The translations under genes and the position numbers were made by a program. The notes under the pieces are model-generated. The model was not told the DNA's origin, did no database searches, and worked only from the letters and a program-made list of their open reading frames with translations. Below, piece by piece: positions 40,008 to 48,810 of a stretch of 64,000 nt of DNA. How positions within the stretch are numbered: position 1 is the first letter of the stretch; each line of letters begins with the position of its first letter. This DNA is from an uncultured Odoribacter sp. (GTDB taxonomy: Bacteria; Bacteroidota; Bacteroidia; Bacteroidales; Marinifilaceae): assembly GCA_900541415.1 (NCBI GenBank), contig UQJP01000019.1:25230-89229 (forward strand), written 5' to 3'.

Positions 40008-40520
40008 TTATTCGTATTTTTTAATCAGGGCAAGCACTTTATTCTGATCGTCGGTAGTCAATTGCCCCGCCTTATAAAATTCGATTTCCCGGTTCTTATT
40101 AATGAAAAGAACGGCAAAATTATTATCGGCATCCGGCAACTTCCAATCCTTCGCCAAAATACCGTTTGCATCGAAATACACTTTACCGTCCGTTCCCTGC
40201 GTTTCCTTCACTGCCATTTTACGGATCAGGGAATTGGGTAACATCGGGGCAGCCGCCATATTCACGATGCCATACGACTCTATATTAGGACTATTGATCG
40301 GATGGGTTTTAAAATAATCCCGGAAAGTTTTATTCTGCCGGGGACGTCCGGGATCGGCATAGAATATCAATAAATTCTTTTCCCCCAGATAAGGAATACC
40401 CACGGCCTGATTGTCTGCATTGGTGATGTTCACGGAAGAAACTTTTTCTCCCACTTGTGCCCCGCAATCGAGGGAAACGAGCAAAATCACCGCTAAATAT
40501 AAAATGAAAGAACGGTTCAT
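40008..40520 (-). CDS. YtfJ-like periplasmic protein
   Basis: 170 residues with a signal peptide (FILYLAVILLVSLDCGAQ, cleavage near residue 22). The mature part resembles the thioredoxin-fold YtfJ family (PF09695): LLIFYADPGRPRQNKTFRDY, KVYFDANGILAKDW and a final NKVLALIKKYE. No CxxC redox motif, so disulfide exchange is unlikely. Function unknown. It is divergent from the BamA-like gene. Confidence 0.6.
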   Translation of the reverse strand: MNRSFILYLAVILLVSLDCGAQVGEKVSSVNITNADNQAVGIPYLGEKNLLIFYADPGRPRQNKTFRDYFKTHPINSPNIESYGIVNMAAAPMLPNSLIRKMAVKETQGTDGKVYFDANGILAKDWKLPDADNNFAVLFINKNREIEFYKAGQLTTDDQNKVLALIKKYE

Positions 40521-40655
40521 ATTAAAATATATTTTAATTATTTAAACATTGGCTCATTTTTTGCGTACATCTTTCCATATTGTACGAGTTTATGCTAAGA
40601 CAAGATAGGTCGCGGGAGTTAATCTTTGCAAATTATTAAAACGAAAGGCAGAAGC

Positions 40656-41900
40656 ATGCGAAAATATCTGCTGCTATATATATGCTTCGTATTGTTTTCA
40701 CACAGTTACGGTTCAACACATCAGCCATCGCCGGACAGCTTATCGTTCGGGATTCCTGTTGCGGATACCCTGTCATGCCGTTTTACGGGTGCGGATTCTT
40801 CCCTTACCTCTTTCCAAAGCCCCGGAACGATTACCTATGACACTTTAGCATTAAAAAACAATATTTTCCGGCGGGTATACCGTTATTTCATGGAATCGAA
40901 CGAGGGCAGAAACGACAAGAAATTCGATTTTTCGATCATCGGCGGCCCGCACTTCGCCAGCGATACGAAATTAGGGCTGGGACTTGTGGCTTCCGGGCTT
41001 TACCGCATAGACCGTTCCGACCTTTCCATACAGCCTTCCAATATTTCTTTTTACGGAGATGTCACAACCACCGGATACTACCTATTGGGAATCCGGGGAA
41101 CCACCATTTTTCCCAAAGACATTTACAGGCTGGAATTAAACCTGTATTTTTTCTCATTTCCCAGCAAATACTGGGGAATCGGCTATGACAATGCCCGGAA
41201 AGATTACACCAATTATAAACGGCTTGAGAATCAGGTGCGGATCAATTTCTCCAGAAAAGTGCTTAAAAACACTTATTTAGGAGTCACCACCCTATACAGC
41301 TATGTGAACGGCAAAGACTTCAAAGATATTTCTTATCTGGACGGAGAATCCGAACACATTTCCAGCAGCGGAGTCGGCCTTTTCGTCACCTACGATTCCA
41401 GAGACTTCATCCCGAACCCCTATCGGGGCACATACGCCAAATTCGAACAACTGTTCTTCCCTTCTTTCACAGGAAACAGGTATGTATTCAAACGCACAGA
41501 AATCTCTGCCCGCCAATACAGTAAATTGTGGAAAGGAGCTATTCTGGCATCGGATTTGCAAGGAACTTTCAATCATGGCGACACCCCCTGGACAATGGTT
41601 GCCCAAATGGGGGGAGCCTACCAAATGAGAGGATACTATGAAGGTCAATATCAGGATAAAAACCTAATACAAGCCCAGGTCGAACTGCGCCAGCACATCT
41701 ACAACCGGCATGGAGTTGCCGTGTGGGGAGGTGCGGGAAATATATTCCCGGATTTCAAACATTTCAAATGGAACGAAACCCTCCCGACTTACGGACTCGG
41801 TTACCGCTGGGAATTTAAGAAAAGGGTGAATATCCGCCTGGACTACGGATTCGGGAAGGGACAAAGTGCCTTCTATTTCAATATCAACGAAGCGTTTTAA
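40656..41900 (+). CDS. BamA/TamA-family outer-membrane barrel protein
   Basis: 414 residues from the ATG at 40656, which starts a clean signal peptide (MRKYLLLYICFVLFSHSYG). No POTRA repeats are evident. The rest is the Omp85/surface-antigen barrel (PF01103): GGPHFASDTKLGLGLVASG, FFVTYDSRDFIPNPYRGTY-like strand and the family C-terminus RLDYGFGKGQSAFYFN. Members without POTRA domains are common in Bacteroidetes with unknown role. The next gene begins 23 bases downstream. Confidence 0.82.
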   Translation: MRKYLLLYICFVLFSHSYGSTHQPSPDSLSFGIPVADTLSCRFTGADSSLTSFQSPGTITYDTLALKNNIFRRVYRYFMESNEGRNDKKFDFSIIGGPHFASDTKLGLGLVASGLYRIDRSDLSIQPSNISFYGDVTTTGYYLLGIRGTTIFPKDIYRLELNLYFFSFPSKYWGIGYDNARKDYTNYKRLENQVRINFSRKVLKNTYLGVTTLYSYVNGKDFKDISYLDGESEHISSSGVGLFVTYDSRDFIPNPYRGTYAKFEQLFFPSFTGNRYVFKRTEISARQYSKLWKGAILASDLQGTFNHGDTPWTMVAQMGGAYQMRGYYEGQYQDKNLIQAQVELRQHIYNRHGVAVWGGAGNIFPDFKHFKWNETLPTYGLGYRWEFKKRVNIRLDYGFGKGQSAFYFNINEAF

Positions 41901-41923
41901 TCAATTAAACAGTTAAAAAAGAT

Positions 41924-43642
41924 ATGTTACACCGGATTAAAAATATATGGAACTATTTCATCGGTAATCCACAACAATTATTTTGTTTTTTTATTTTAGT
42001 CAATCTGATCCCCAATTTCGTCCTGTTTTTCACGGAGCCTTATTCCGTTATGGGAAAAATCATCCTGATCGCCTTTCCGCTGGGATTATACTTCATGGTA
42101 TTTTCACTCCTGAAAAACATCGGCTTACTGCAATTAATCCTGATTCCTCAACTGGTGATGAACGCATTCCAGTTAGTCATTCTCTACCTGTTCGGGGAAT
42201 CGGTCATCGCCGTGGATATGTTTTTAAACCTGGCCACGACGAATGTCAGCGAAGCGAGCGAATTACTCGGAAACCTCTGGCCGGCCATTATATGCGTGTG
42301 TGTGATTTATATCCCCACCATCCTGATAGCGGCTTTTGCCTGCCACCGCAAAACACACCTATCCCCCCGGTTCAGGAAAAGGGCGGTCATTTCAGGGCTT
42401 ATCATCGCTATTCTTTCCTACGGTTTAACTTTCACCGCCAGGAACGAGATTACGGATTCCTACCGTTTAAAATACGATGTATTTCCGGTGAACATCTACT
42501 ATAACCTGCATTTTGCCGTTCACAAATGGCAGCGCAGCAATCTCTACCCGCTTACCTCCAAAGATTTCCGTTTCGATGCCCGCCAAACTCAAAAAGCGGA
42601 ACAACGGGAAATATATGTACTGGTGGTGGGTGAAGCCAGCAGGGCGATCAACTGGAGTATGTGGGGATACGAACGGGAAACAAATCCCTTATTATCGGCC
42701 ACGCCCGGCATCATCACCTATCGGGACGCGATCACTCAGGCCAACGCAACCCACAAAAGCGTGCCCCTGATCCTGTCGAACGCCACAGCAGAGAACTACG
42801 ACGTGATCTACCACCAAAAAAGTATTATAGAAGCCTTTAAAGAAGCGGGATTCAAAACCATATTCCTGTCGAATCAAACCCCGAACAGGACATTCACCGA
42901 CTATTTTGCAGCCGAAGCGGACTACCATGTCAATATACGGCCTGCCTCTACCGGAGGAATATACACCACCAATAATTATGACGACCACATGATTCCCCTG
43001 CTCCGGCATTATATCGATTCCTTGCCGGACAATTTGTTTGTGGTTATGCACACCTACGGCTCTCATTTCAACTACAAAGAACGCTATCCGAAAGAGTTCG
43101 CCCATTTCACCCCAGACGATGCAACGGAAGTAGAAGTAAAAAACCGGAATCAACTGATCAATGCTTACGACAATTCGATCCGGTACACCGATTATTTCCT
43201 GCACCACCTGATTGAAACCCTCGATTCCACCGGTTCCTGTACGGCTTTATATTATAGTCCCGACCACGGGGAAGATTTACTGGACGACGACAGGAAGCGT
43301 TTTCTGCACGCCTCCCCACACCCCACTTATTACCAACTACACATCCCCCTTTTCCTGTGGTTTTCCGAAACCTACCGGAAAGACCGTCCGCAACAATATG
43401 AAACGGCAATGGCAAACCAAACAAAACCGGTTTCCACCAATGTGGCATTCCATACGATGCTCGACATCGCTTCCATACAAACGCCCTACCTAAACCCGGA
43501 ACGTTCCCTGATCAGCACGGATTTTAAAACGGCAAGAAGAATGTACCTGAACGACCACGACCAGCCTGTTTTCTACTACAATTCCGGACTAAAGAAGCAA
43601 GACAGGGAGATGATTGAAAAGCAACATCTTAACCATCAATAA
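41924..43642 (+). CDS. EptA-like phosphoethanolamine transferase
   Basis: 572 residues. Five hydrophobic segments in the first 170 residues are followed by an alkaline-phosphatase-fold periplasmic domain. Family motifs: VVGEASRAINWSMWGYERET, HTYGSHFNYKERYP and YYSPDHGEDLLDD. Relatives move phosphoethanolamine from phosphatidylethanolamine to lipid A. The usual nucleophile position (Thr in GETxR) is Ala238 here, next to Ser239, so the catalytic residue is uncertain. Probably co-transcribed with the BamA-like gene. Confidence 0.82.
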   Translation: MLHRIKNIWNYFIGNPQQLFCFFILVNLIPNFVLFFTEPYSVMGKIILIAFPLGLYFMVFSLLKNIGLLQLILIPQLVMNAFQLVILYLFGESVIAVDMFLNLATTNVSEASELLGNLWPAIICVCVIYIPTILIAAFACHRKTHLSPRFRKRAVISGLIIAILSYGLTFTARNEITDSYRLKYDVFPVNIYYNLHFAVHKWQRSNLYPLTSKDFRFDARQTQKAEQREIYVLVVGEASRAINWSMWGYERETNPLLSATPGIITYRDAITQANATHKSVPLILSNATAENYDVIYHQKSIIEAFKEAGFKTIFLSNQTPNRTFTDYFAAEADYHVNIRPASTGGIYTTNNYDDHMIPLLRHYIDSLPDNLFVVMHTYGSHFNYKERYPKEFAHFTPDDATEVEVKNRNQLINAYDNSIRYTDYFLHHLIETLDSTGSCTALYYSPDHGEDLLDDDRKRFLHASPHPTYYQLHIPLFLWFSETYRKDRPQQYETAMANQTKPVSTNVAFHTMLDIASIQTPYLNPERSLISTDFKTARRMYLNDHDQPVFYYNSGLKKQDREMIEKQHLNHQ

Positions 43643-43674
43643 GCAACCGGAAATATAAAAAAACAAAAATATTC

Positions 43675-43716
43675 AAATGCCACATTGTGTATAAAATTAA
43701 ACACAATGTAGCATTT
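43675..43716 (+). terminator. Long inverted repeat after the EptA-like gene
   Basis: AAATGC-C-ACATTGTGT (43675-43690) and ACACAATGT-A-GCATTT (43701-43716) pair over 16 positions with one mismatch and a 10-base loop. No long T run follows, so it could be a terminator or an operator of asd. Confidence 0.5.
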
Positions 43717-43761
43717 GTTGAAAAATTACATCATTAAATTTTTTCTACATTTCCAAAACAC

Positions 43762-43769
43762 TACTTTTG
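43762..43769 (+). promoter_or_regulatory. -7 promoter element of asd
   Basis: TACTTTTG matches TAnnTTTG; the leader to the ATG at 43866 would be about 95 bases. No consensus -33 box. Confidence 0.45.
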
Positions 43770-43865
43770 TCGAAAGAAAAACGCTTTAATCAAAGCAAAT
43801 CGATAAATCATTGTCAAACCAGGCTTCTATTCCTAAGAATAGTTGTTTACATTAAACCAATAAAT

Positions 43866-44873
43866 ATGAAAGTAGCAGTAGTTGGAGCAAGCGGAGCAGT
43901 AGGACAAGAATTTCTGCGCGTGCTCGAAGAAAGGAATTTTCCGATGGACGAATTAGTGTTGTTCGGCTCTCACCGCAGTGCAGGGAAAAAGTATATGTTC
44001 CGGGGAAAAGAAATCGAAGTAAAACTTCTGCAACATAACGACGATTTTAAAGGAATAGATATAGCGTTTACTTCTGCAGGCGGAGGAACTTCTATTGAAT
44101 TTGCAGATACAATCACGAAATATGGAACAGTCATGATCGACAATTCCAGCGCCTTCCGTATGGACGAAAACGTACCTTTGGTAGTGCCTGAAGTAAACCC
44201 GGAAGACGCCCTGAACCGTCCCCGCAACATCATCGCCAATCCGAACTGTACGACAATCCTGATGGTAGTCGCCCTGAAAGCCATCGAACAGCTAAGCCAT
44301 ATCAAACAGGTGCACGTGTCTACCTATCAGGCAGCCAGCGGTGCGGGAGCAGCAGCAATGGACGAACTATTCACCCAATACAAGCAAATTTTGGCCGGAG
44401 AAGAAGTTACCGTTGAAAAATTCGCTTACCAGCTGGCATTTAACCTGATACCCCAGGTCGACGTGTTTACCGAAAACGGATATACGAAAGAAGAAATGAA
44501 AATGTATAACGAAACCCGGAAGATCATGCACACAGACATCCAGGTGAGCGCCACCTGCGTACGTGTTCCGGCATTGAGGGCACATTCCGAGAGCATCTGG
44601 GTGGAAACCGAACGCCCCATTTCTGTGGCAGAAGCGCGTGAAGCGTTTGCAAAGGCTGAAGGACTCGTTTTACAGGACAATCCGGCAGAGAAAGACTATC
44701 CCATGCCGCTGTTCCTTTCCGGCAAAGACCCGGTATATGTGGGACGTATCCGTAAAGACCTCGCCAATGAAAACGGGCTAACCTTCTGGCTCGTGGGCGA
44801 CCAGATCAAAAAAGGAGCTGCACTGAATGCCGTTCAGATTGCAGAATATCTTTACCAAAACAACAAACTGTAA
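43866..44873 (+). CDS. asd: Aspartate-semialdehyde dehydrogenase
   Basis: 335 residues from the ATG at 43866 ([16 protein letters not shown]); the longer frame from 43767 would overlap the promoter. NADPH-dependent enzyme of lysine, threonine and methionine synthesis. Rossmann motif GASGAVG (7-13), catalytic Cys128 in NPNCTT and the active-site His region [15 protein letters not shown] are present. Confidence 0.95.
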   Translation: MKVAVVGASGAVGQEFLRVLEERNFPMDELVLFGSHRSAGKKYMFRGKEIEVKLLQHNDDFKGIDIAFTSAGGGTSIEFADTITKYGTVMIDNSSAFRMDENVPLVVPEVNPEDALNRPRNIIANPNCTTILMVVALKAIEQLSHIKQVHVSTYQAASGAGAAAMDELFTQYKQILAGEEVTVEKFAYQLAFNLIPQVDVFTENGYTKEEMKMYNETRKIMHTDIQVSATCVRVPALRAHSESIWVETERPISVAEAREAFAKAEGLVLQDNPAEKDYPMPLFLSGKDPVYVGRIRKDLANENGLTFWLVGDQIKKGAALNAVQIAEYLYQNNKL

Positions 44874-44889
44874 TTAAGTATACCTGAAA

Positions 44890-44923
44890 AAAGCTGCCGG
44901 ATCGCTTCGGCAGCTTTTTTTAT
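44890..44923. terminator. Bidirectional terminator between asd and the PPTase gene
   Basis: AAAGCTGCCG (44890-44899) pairs with CGGCAGCTTT (44908-44917), with A-rich sequence before and T-rich sequence after, so it can serve both convergent genes. Confidence 0.88.
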
Positions 44924-45021
44924 ATCTCTATCGGAACGGAACGCGGCAATAAGCCCGACATCCGTTTCATTTCATATTCAAACATCATCCCTCCCGCCCG
45001 AAGGGCAAAACCGGAAAACGC

Positions 45022-45705
45022 TTAAACGGGCAACGCCTGCCATTCTGTTACACGAACAACCTCCGGATTCCCTGTTTCCCCGGAACAGGTGAAACATTGA
45101 TAACCCGGATCTACTTTACACTCCCGCACATAAACGGGCAAATATACCCCATCCTGCCGGATACGAATCTCTCCGGGCAACCCGTCCACAGCGAAAGACG
45201 ACAGGGGACAACGCAATCCCGTACCCTTATATTTCAAGAAACTTTCCTTCACAGACCAATATCGAAAAAAGAGCTCTTTACGCCCGTCTTCTCCGGCCCT
45301 TTCCAATGCCTGAATTTCCTCCGGATGAAAAAAACGCCGGGCCACCCTCATCCTCTCCATCCCGATCTTTTCTATATCCACCCCGATTTCCGAATCTGAA
45401 AAAGCACAAACCACATACTCTCCGGAATGGGAAAGGTTAAAATGCACCTGCTTTGCCCGCCCGGTAAGGAACGGCTTTCCCCCTTCGGCCTTTTCCAAAG
45501 AATAATCTCCCGGCAACAACCCGTAGTTTTGCAACAACACCCGGCGAAGCAGCCACTCGCCCAGCCACTTTTCACGCCTCACCTTATCGCTCCGATAAGA
45601 CAGGATTGCGGCAAATTTCAAAGGTTCCAGCCAGGGGCGAAAATCCTCTGCATCAAGACCGGAAAAAGCCGGATCGGTCATTTTTAAATAAAACACATTC
45701 AACAT
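45022..45705 (-). CDS. 4'-phosphopantetheinyl transferase (Sfp type)
   Basis: 227 residues. Transfers the phosphopantetheine arm from CoA to carrier proteins. The Mg/CoA motif GVDIEKI and the second motif FFRYWSVKESFLKYKGTGL are intact, as is VHFNLSHSGEYVVCAF. The Sfp-like length suggests a broad-specificity enzyme and not AcpS. It is alone on the minus strand. Target carrier protein not visible. Confidence 0.9.
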   Translation of the reverse strand: MLNVFYLKMTDPAFSGLDAEDFRPWLEPLKFAAILSYRSDKVRREKWLGEWLLRRVLLQNYGLLPGDYSLEKAEGGKPFLTGRAKQVHFNLSHSGEYVVCAFSDSEIGVDIEKIGMERMRVARRFFHPEEIQALERAGEDGRKELFFRYWSVKESFLKYKGTGLRCPLSSFAVDGLPGEIRIRQDGVYLPVYVRECKVDPGYQCFTCSGETGNPEVVRVTEWQALPV

Positions 45706-45840
45706 GCCTGTAAAATTACAATACCCGGAGATAAATCCACCATCTCAAACCGTTTTTTATTGGCTTGTTAAAATAATTAAGATTCACGAGCGCAAACGAA
45801 TGAGAAATTAACATTCTATTTAAAAAAAACGTTTGAAATA

Positions 45841-45871
45841 TTGGGATTTAATTCGATTTTCGTTATTTTTA
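45841..45871 (+). promoter_or_regulatory. tonB promoter
   Basis: TTG at 45841-45843 and TATTTTTA at 45864-45871 (spacing 20), close to the Bacteroidetes consensus, 47 bases before the tonB start. Confidence 0.6.
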
Positions 45872-45917
45872 CCCCGCAAAATAAACATCAGGAGAAAATA
45901 CTACTTAAATTAAGATC

Positions 45918-46607
45918 ATGGAAATAAAAAAGGCACCAAAAGCAGATCTGGAAGAAAAGAAAAGTCTTTTCTTTGAAATTGGTCTTGTACTTGCTTTGGC
46001 TGTTCTACTGTTTGCTTTCGAATGGAAATCCTCTACCGGGGAAGTTTCTACATTCCAGACAGTACCCGAAGAGCAGGTAGAAGAGGAAATCATTCCGATT
46101 ACCCAACAGATGTTGAAACCTCCTCCTCCTCCTCCACCAGCCCCTAAATTGACAGACTTGATGGAAATTACTGACGACGCCTCAAGTATTGACGAAGATC
46201 TTGAAATTTTGGACGCAGAGGATGATTCGGAAAATAAACCGGTAGAAAATCCATCGGATTTCGGTGAATACGGTGACGAAGAAACCGGAGACGACGATAT
46301 TTTCCAAATTGTAGAGGACGTTCCGACATTCCCATTGGGTGACGTATCCAAATGGATTGCCAAAAACGTAAAATATCCGCAGATTGCCGCTGAAAACGGT
46401 GTGCAAGGAAAAGTGTTTATGAACTTTGTAATCGAAAAAGACGGGAGCATCACCGACGTGAAAGTGTTGAGAGGTGTTGACCCTGCGCTCGACAAAGAAG
46501 CAATCCGGGTTATTAAATCGATGCCGAAATGGAAACCGGGTAAGCAGAGAGGAAAACCAGTGCGTGTTTCTTTCAACCTACCAATCGTATTCCAATTGAC
46601 CAATTGA
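45918..46607 (+). CDS. tonB: TonB-family energy transducer
   Basis: 229 residues. A membrane anchor lies at about 18-34 (FFEIGLVLALAVLLFAF), then a periplasmic acidic linker with a short Pro run (KPPPPPPPAPK near 72-82), and the C-terminal TonB domain (about 140-229; YPQIAAENGVQGKVFMNFVI and MPKWKPGKQRGKPVRVSFNL). It transmits proton-motive force to outer-membrane receptors such as the one at 4353. A second copy began at 48130 and is now interrupted. Confidence 0.92.
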   Translation: MEIKKAPKADLEEKKSLFFEIGLVLALAVLLFAFEWKSSTGEVSTFQTVPEEQVEEEIIPITQQMLKPPPPPPPAPKLTDLMEITDDASSIDEDLEILDAEDDSENKPVENPSDFGEYGDEETGDDDIFQIVEDVPTFPLGDVSKWIAKNVKYPQIAAENGVQGKVFMNFVIEKDGSITDVKVLRGVDPALDKEAIRVIKSMPKWKPGKQRGKPVRVSFNLPIVFQLTN

Positions 46608-46627
46608 TTTTCGGTTAAGGTAAATAT

Positions 46628-46664
46628 AAAGGGCTGTCAATTTTTGTCAGCCCTTTCTTTTTTC
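46628..46664 (+). terminator. Terminator after tonB
   Basis: AAAGGGCTG (46628-46636) pairs with CAGCCCTTT (46648-46656), followed by CTTTTTT. Confidence 0.88.
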
Positions 46665-46723
46665 TCAACACGAAAGGAACATAGTTAAACAATACACGTT
46701 TTATATAAAACGAACTGAATTAT

Positions 46724-47959
46724 ATGGGTGAATATTTTTATACAGAAAAAGAAAAAGAAAAGGCAATATTAGTAGGTGTTGCCCTCCAATCGGAAGGCAT
46801 CACCTACGACAGAATGAGTGAATACCTGGATGAGTTGTCATTCCTGGCGGAAACGGCAGGGGCGGAAACCGTGAAAATATTCACACAGAACCTCGACAAA
46901 CCGGTTCACGCCACGTTTATCGGTAAAGGAAAATTGGAAGAAATCAAAGCCTATACCGAAGAAAACGAAGTGGACATGGTTATTTTCGACGACGAACTAA
47001 GTCCCACACAGCTCCGGAACATCGAAGCTATGTTCAAGGGCATTAAGGTTCTCGACCGTACGAATCTGATTCTGGATATTTTTGCCAACCGGGCGCGGAC
47101 AGCACATGCCAAAACGCAGGTAGAATTAGCTCAATACCAATATCTCCTGCCACGCCTTACCGGGTTGTGGACTCACCTCGAAAGACAGAAGGGAGGTATC
47201 GGTCTGCGCGGGCCGGGTGAAACGGAAATCGAAACCGACCGCCGTATCATCCGGGATAAAATTACCCGCCTGAAAGAAGAACTGGCACGCATCGACAAGC
47301 AAAAAGTGATCCAGCGTAAAAACCGGGGTAAACTGGTACGTGTGGCCCTTGTAGGCTATACCAACGTAGGAAAATCAACTTTGATGAACCTGCTCAGCAA
47401 ATCGGAAGTATTTGCAGAAAACAAGCTATTTGCAACGCTCGACACCACCGTGCGGAAAATCGCCATCAAAAACGTGCCTTTCCTGCTGGCAGATACGGTG
47501 GGATTCATTCGTAAACTTCCCCATCATTTGGTGGAATCGTTTAAATCCACGCTGGACGAAGTGCGTGAAGCGGATGTCATTATGCACGTGGTGGATATTT
47601 CCCATCCGCAATTTGAGGACCAAATGAAAGTGGTCAACGAAACGCTGGCCGAATTGATCCAGGAACCTAAACCGACGATTATTGTTTTCAATAAAATCGA
47701 TGCTTTCCAATATGTGAAAAAAGACGAGGACGACCTGACCCCGATAGAAAGGCAGAATTACAGCCTCGACGACCTGAAACAAATGTGGATGTCGAAACAG
47801 GGAAGCGAGACCGTCTATATCTCCGCAGCCCGGAAAGAAAACATTGAAGAGCTGAAAGAAAAACTTTACAATATCGTAAAAGAAATCCATTCAGCCCGAT
47901 TCCCTTACAATGATTTTCTATACGCGGACTACTCGGAAGAACTTAATGAAGAAGAATAG
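46724..47959 (+). CDS. hflX: Ribosome-associated GTPase HflX
   Basis: 411 residues. N-terminal HflX domain with the signature QYQYLLPRLTGLW and GGIGLRGPGETEIETDRR, then the G domain with G1 GYTNVGKSTL, G3 DTVGFIRKLPHHLVE and G4 NKID. HflX splits stalled ribosomes under stress. It lies between the intact tonB and the interrupted tonB copy. Confidence 0.95.
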   Translation: MGEYFYTEKEKEKAILVGVALQSEGITYDRMSEYLDELSFLAETAGAETVKIFTQNLDKPVHATFIGKGKLEEIKAYTEENEVDMVIFDDELSPTQLRNIEAMFKGIKVLDRTNLILDIFANRARTAHAKTQVELAQYQYLLPRLTGLWTHLERQKGGIGLRGPGETEIETDRRIIRDKITRLKEELARIDKQKVIQRKNRGKLVRVALVGYTNVGKSTLMNLLSKSEVFAENKLFATLDTTVRKIAIKNVPFLLADTVGFIRKLPHHLVESFKSTLDEVREADVIMHVVDISHPQFEDQMKVVNETLAELIQEPKPTIIVFNKIDAFQYVKKDEDDLTPIERQNYSLDDLKQMWMSKQGSETVYISAARKENIEELKEKLYNIVKEIHSARFPYNDFLYADYSEELNEEE

Positions 47960-48047
47960 AAAATCTATTCTTCTTTTCATATATTAACATTCACTTATTC
48001 GAAAACGTTATAACATTAATTTTACTTAAAATTATTCAGCCCGATTT

Positions 48048-48079
48048 TTTGTTTTATATACATTTCTCGTATATATTTG
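48048..48079 (+). promoter_or_regulatory. Promoter of the interrupted second tonB
   Basis: TTTG at 48048-48051 and TATATTTG at 48072-48079 with 20 bases between them: one of the best promoter matches in the window. It now reads through 27 tonB codons into the prophage left end. Confidence 0.75.
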
Positions 48080-48129
48080 TAGTATAGTTTTAGAGAGAAA
48101 GGAGCGATCTATGTCCTAATCAAATTACT

Positions 48130-48240
48130 ATGGAAACAAAAAAATCATCCAGGGCAGACCTTGAGAACAAAAAAAACATCTTTTTTGAGATAGGTCTCTT
48201 AGTTGCTTTTAAGGGCAGGAAATTCAGTTGTACCGTTTAA
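48130..48240 (+). pseudogene. Second tonB gene, cut after 27 codons by the prophage
   Basis: The ATG at 48130 begins METKKSSRADLENKKNIFFE, closely similar to the start of the intact tonB (MEIKKAPKADLEEKKSLFFE). Similarity ends after LLVAF (codon 27, ending at 48210), in the middle of the membrane anchor. The frame then runs ten codons into unrelated sequence and stops at 48240. The rest of the gene is expected beyond the right end of the prophage, outside the window. Confidence 0.85.
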
Positions 48241-48320
48241 GAATGTAGGGAATATAGTTTAAATGACGATGTTACAACATGTTATATCGAAATACAGAGA
48301 AATAGTACAAGAAAATCAGA

Positions 48321-48352
48321 TGTGAATTTATAGGGATTTAGTGTGAATTTAT
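48321..48352 (+). repeat. TGTGAATTTAT direct repeat in the prophage left end
   Basis: TGTGAATTTAT occurs at 48321-48331 and 48342-48352, two turns of helix apart, about 110 and 130 bases inside the left boundary. Mu-type transposases bind several repeats within their ends, so these are candidate transposase sites. Confidence 0.45.
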
Positions 48353-48402
48353 GTGAGGCAATGGAGGACATTGTTTGAATCATAGTTGAACCGTGGTTTA
48401 TG

Positions 48403-48437
48403 AAAGGGCGTAATTGAATTATTTGCGCTCTTTTTTT
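48403..48437 (+). terminator. Terminator in the prophage left end
   Basis: AAAGGGCGTAA (48403-48413) pairs with TTTGCGCTCTTT (48422-48433) with two G-U pairs, followed by a T run. It faces the host tonB promoter and would stop its transcripts before they reach the repressor gene. Confidence 0.7.
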
Positions 48438-48810
48438 GTACTTATAAGCCCGATACCCCCTATTAACAGGGGATTCTGTTGGTTTATACCGAGAGTTTAT
48501 GAAAAACGTTTTAAAGGTGTTTAAAAGGAAATAAAGGGCTTCAAAAGAAACTGTTGAATATTGAAATTGTACATCTGAATTTCTTGGTAAAATCGATAAA
48601 AACAGCATTGGATAGTGTAATGGGTGGAGTTTTGGATGGAGTTTTTTTATTGTTTCTATCTCCTTTAATCACAGAAATAGTATAAAAAAATGGCATTATT
48701 AAGAGATAATACACCCTATAATACCTAAAAAACAGGTATTAAAATTAGGTCAATATGATGTTATTGTATTGATAATTAATGAGATATACAAAATAAGTTA
48801 TAAAAAAACA

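Larger units (their letters stand above)
48241..48810. other. Prophage left-end region without a supported gene
   Basis: 570 AT-rich bases. They hold the direct repeat at 48321-48352, the terminator at 48403-48437 and a small stem AATACCT/AGGTATT (48720-48740) that may end repressor transcripts. A 108-codon minus-strand frame (48282-48608) runs through the terminator and looks spurious. Confidence 0.5.

Noticed and set aside
48204..48211. TG at 48204-48205 as the exact prophage terminus
   Set aside because: Mu-type ends often begin TG, but tonB similarity continues to 48210 and the right end is not available to define the boundary.
48282..48608. A 108-codon minus-strand frame in the prophage left end
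   Set aside because: It crosses the terminator and end repeats and is low-complexity; no start signal or family.
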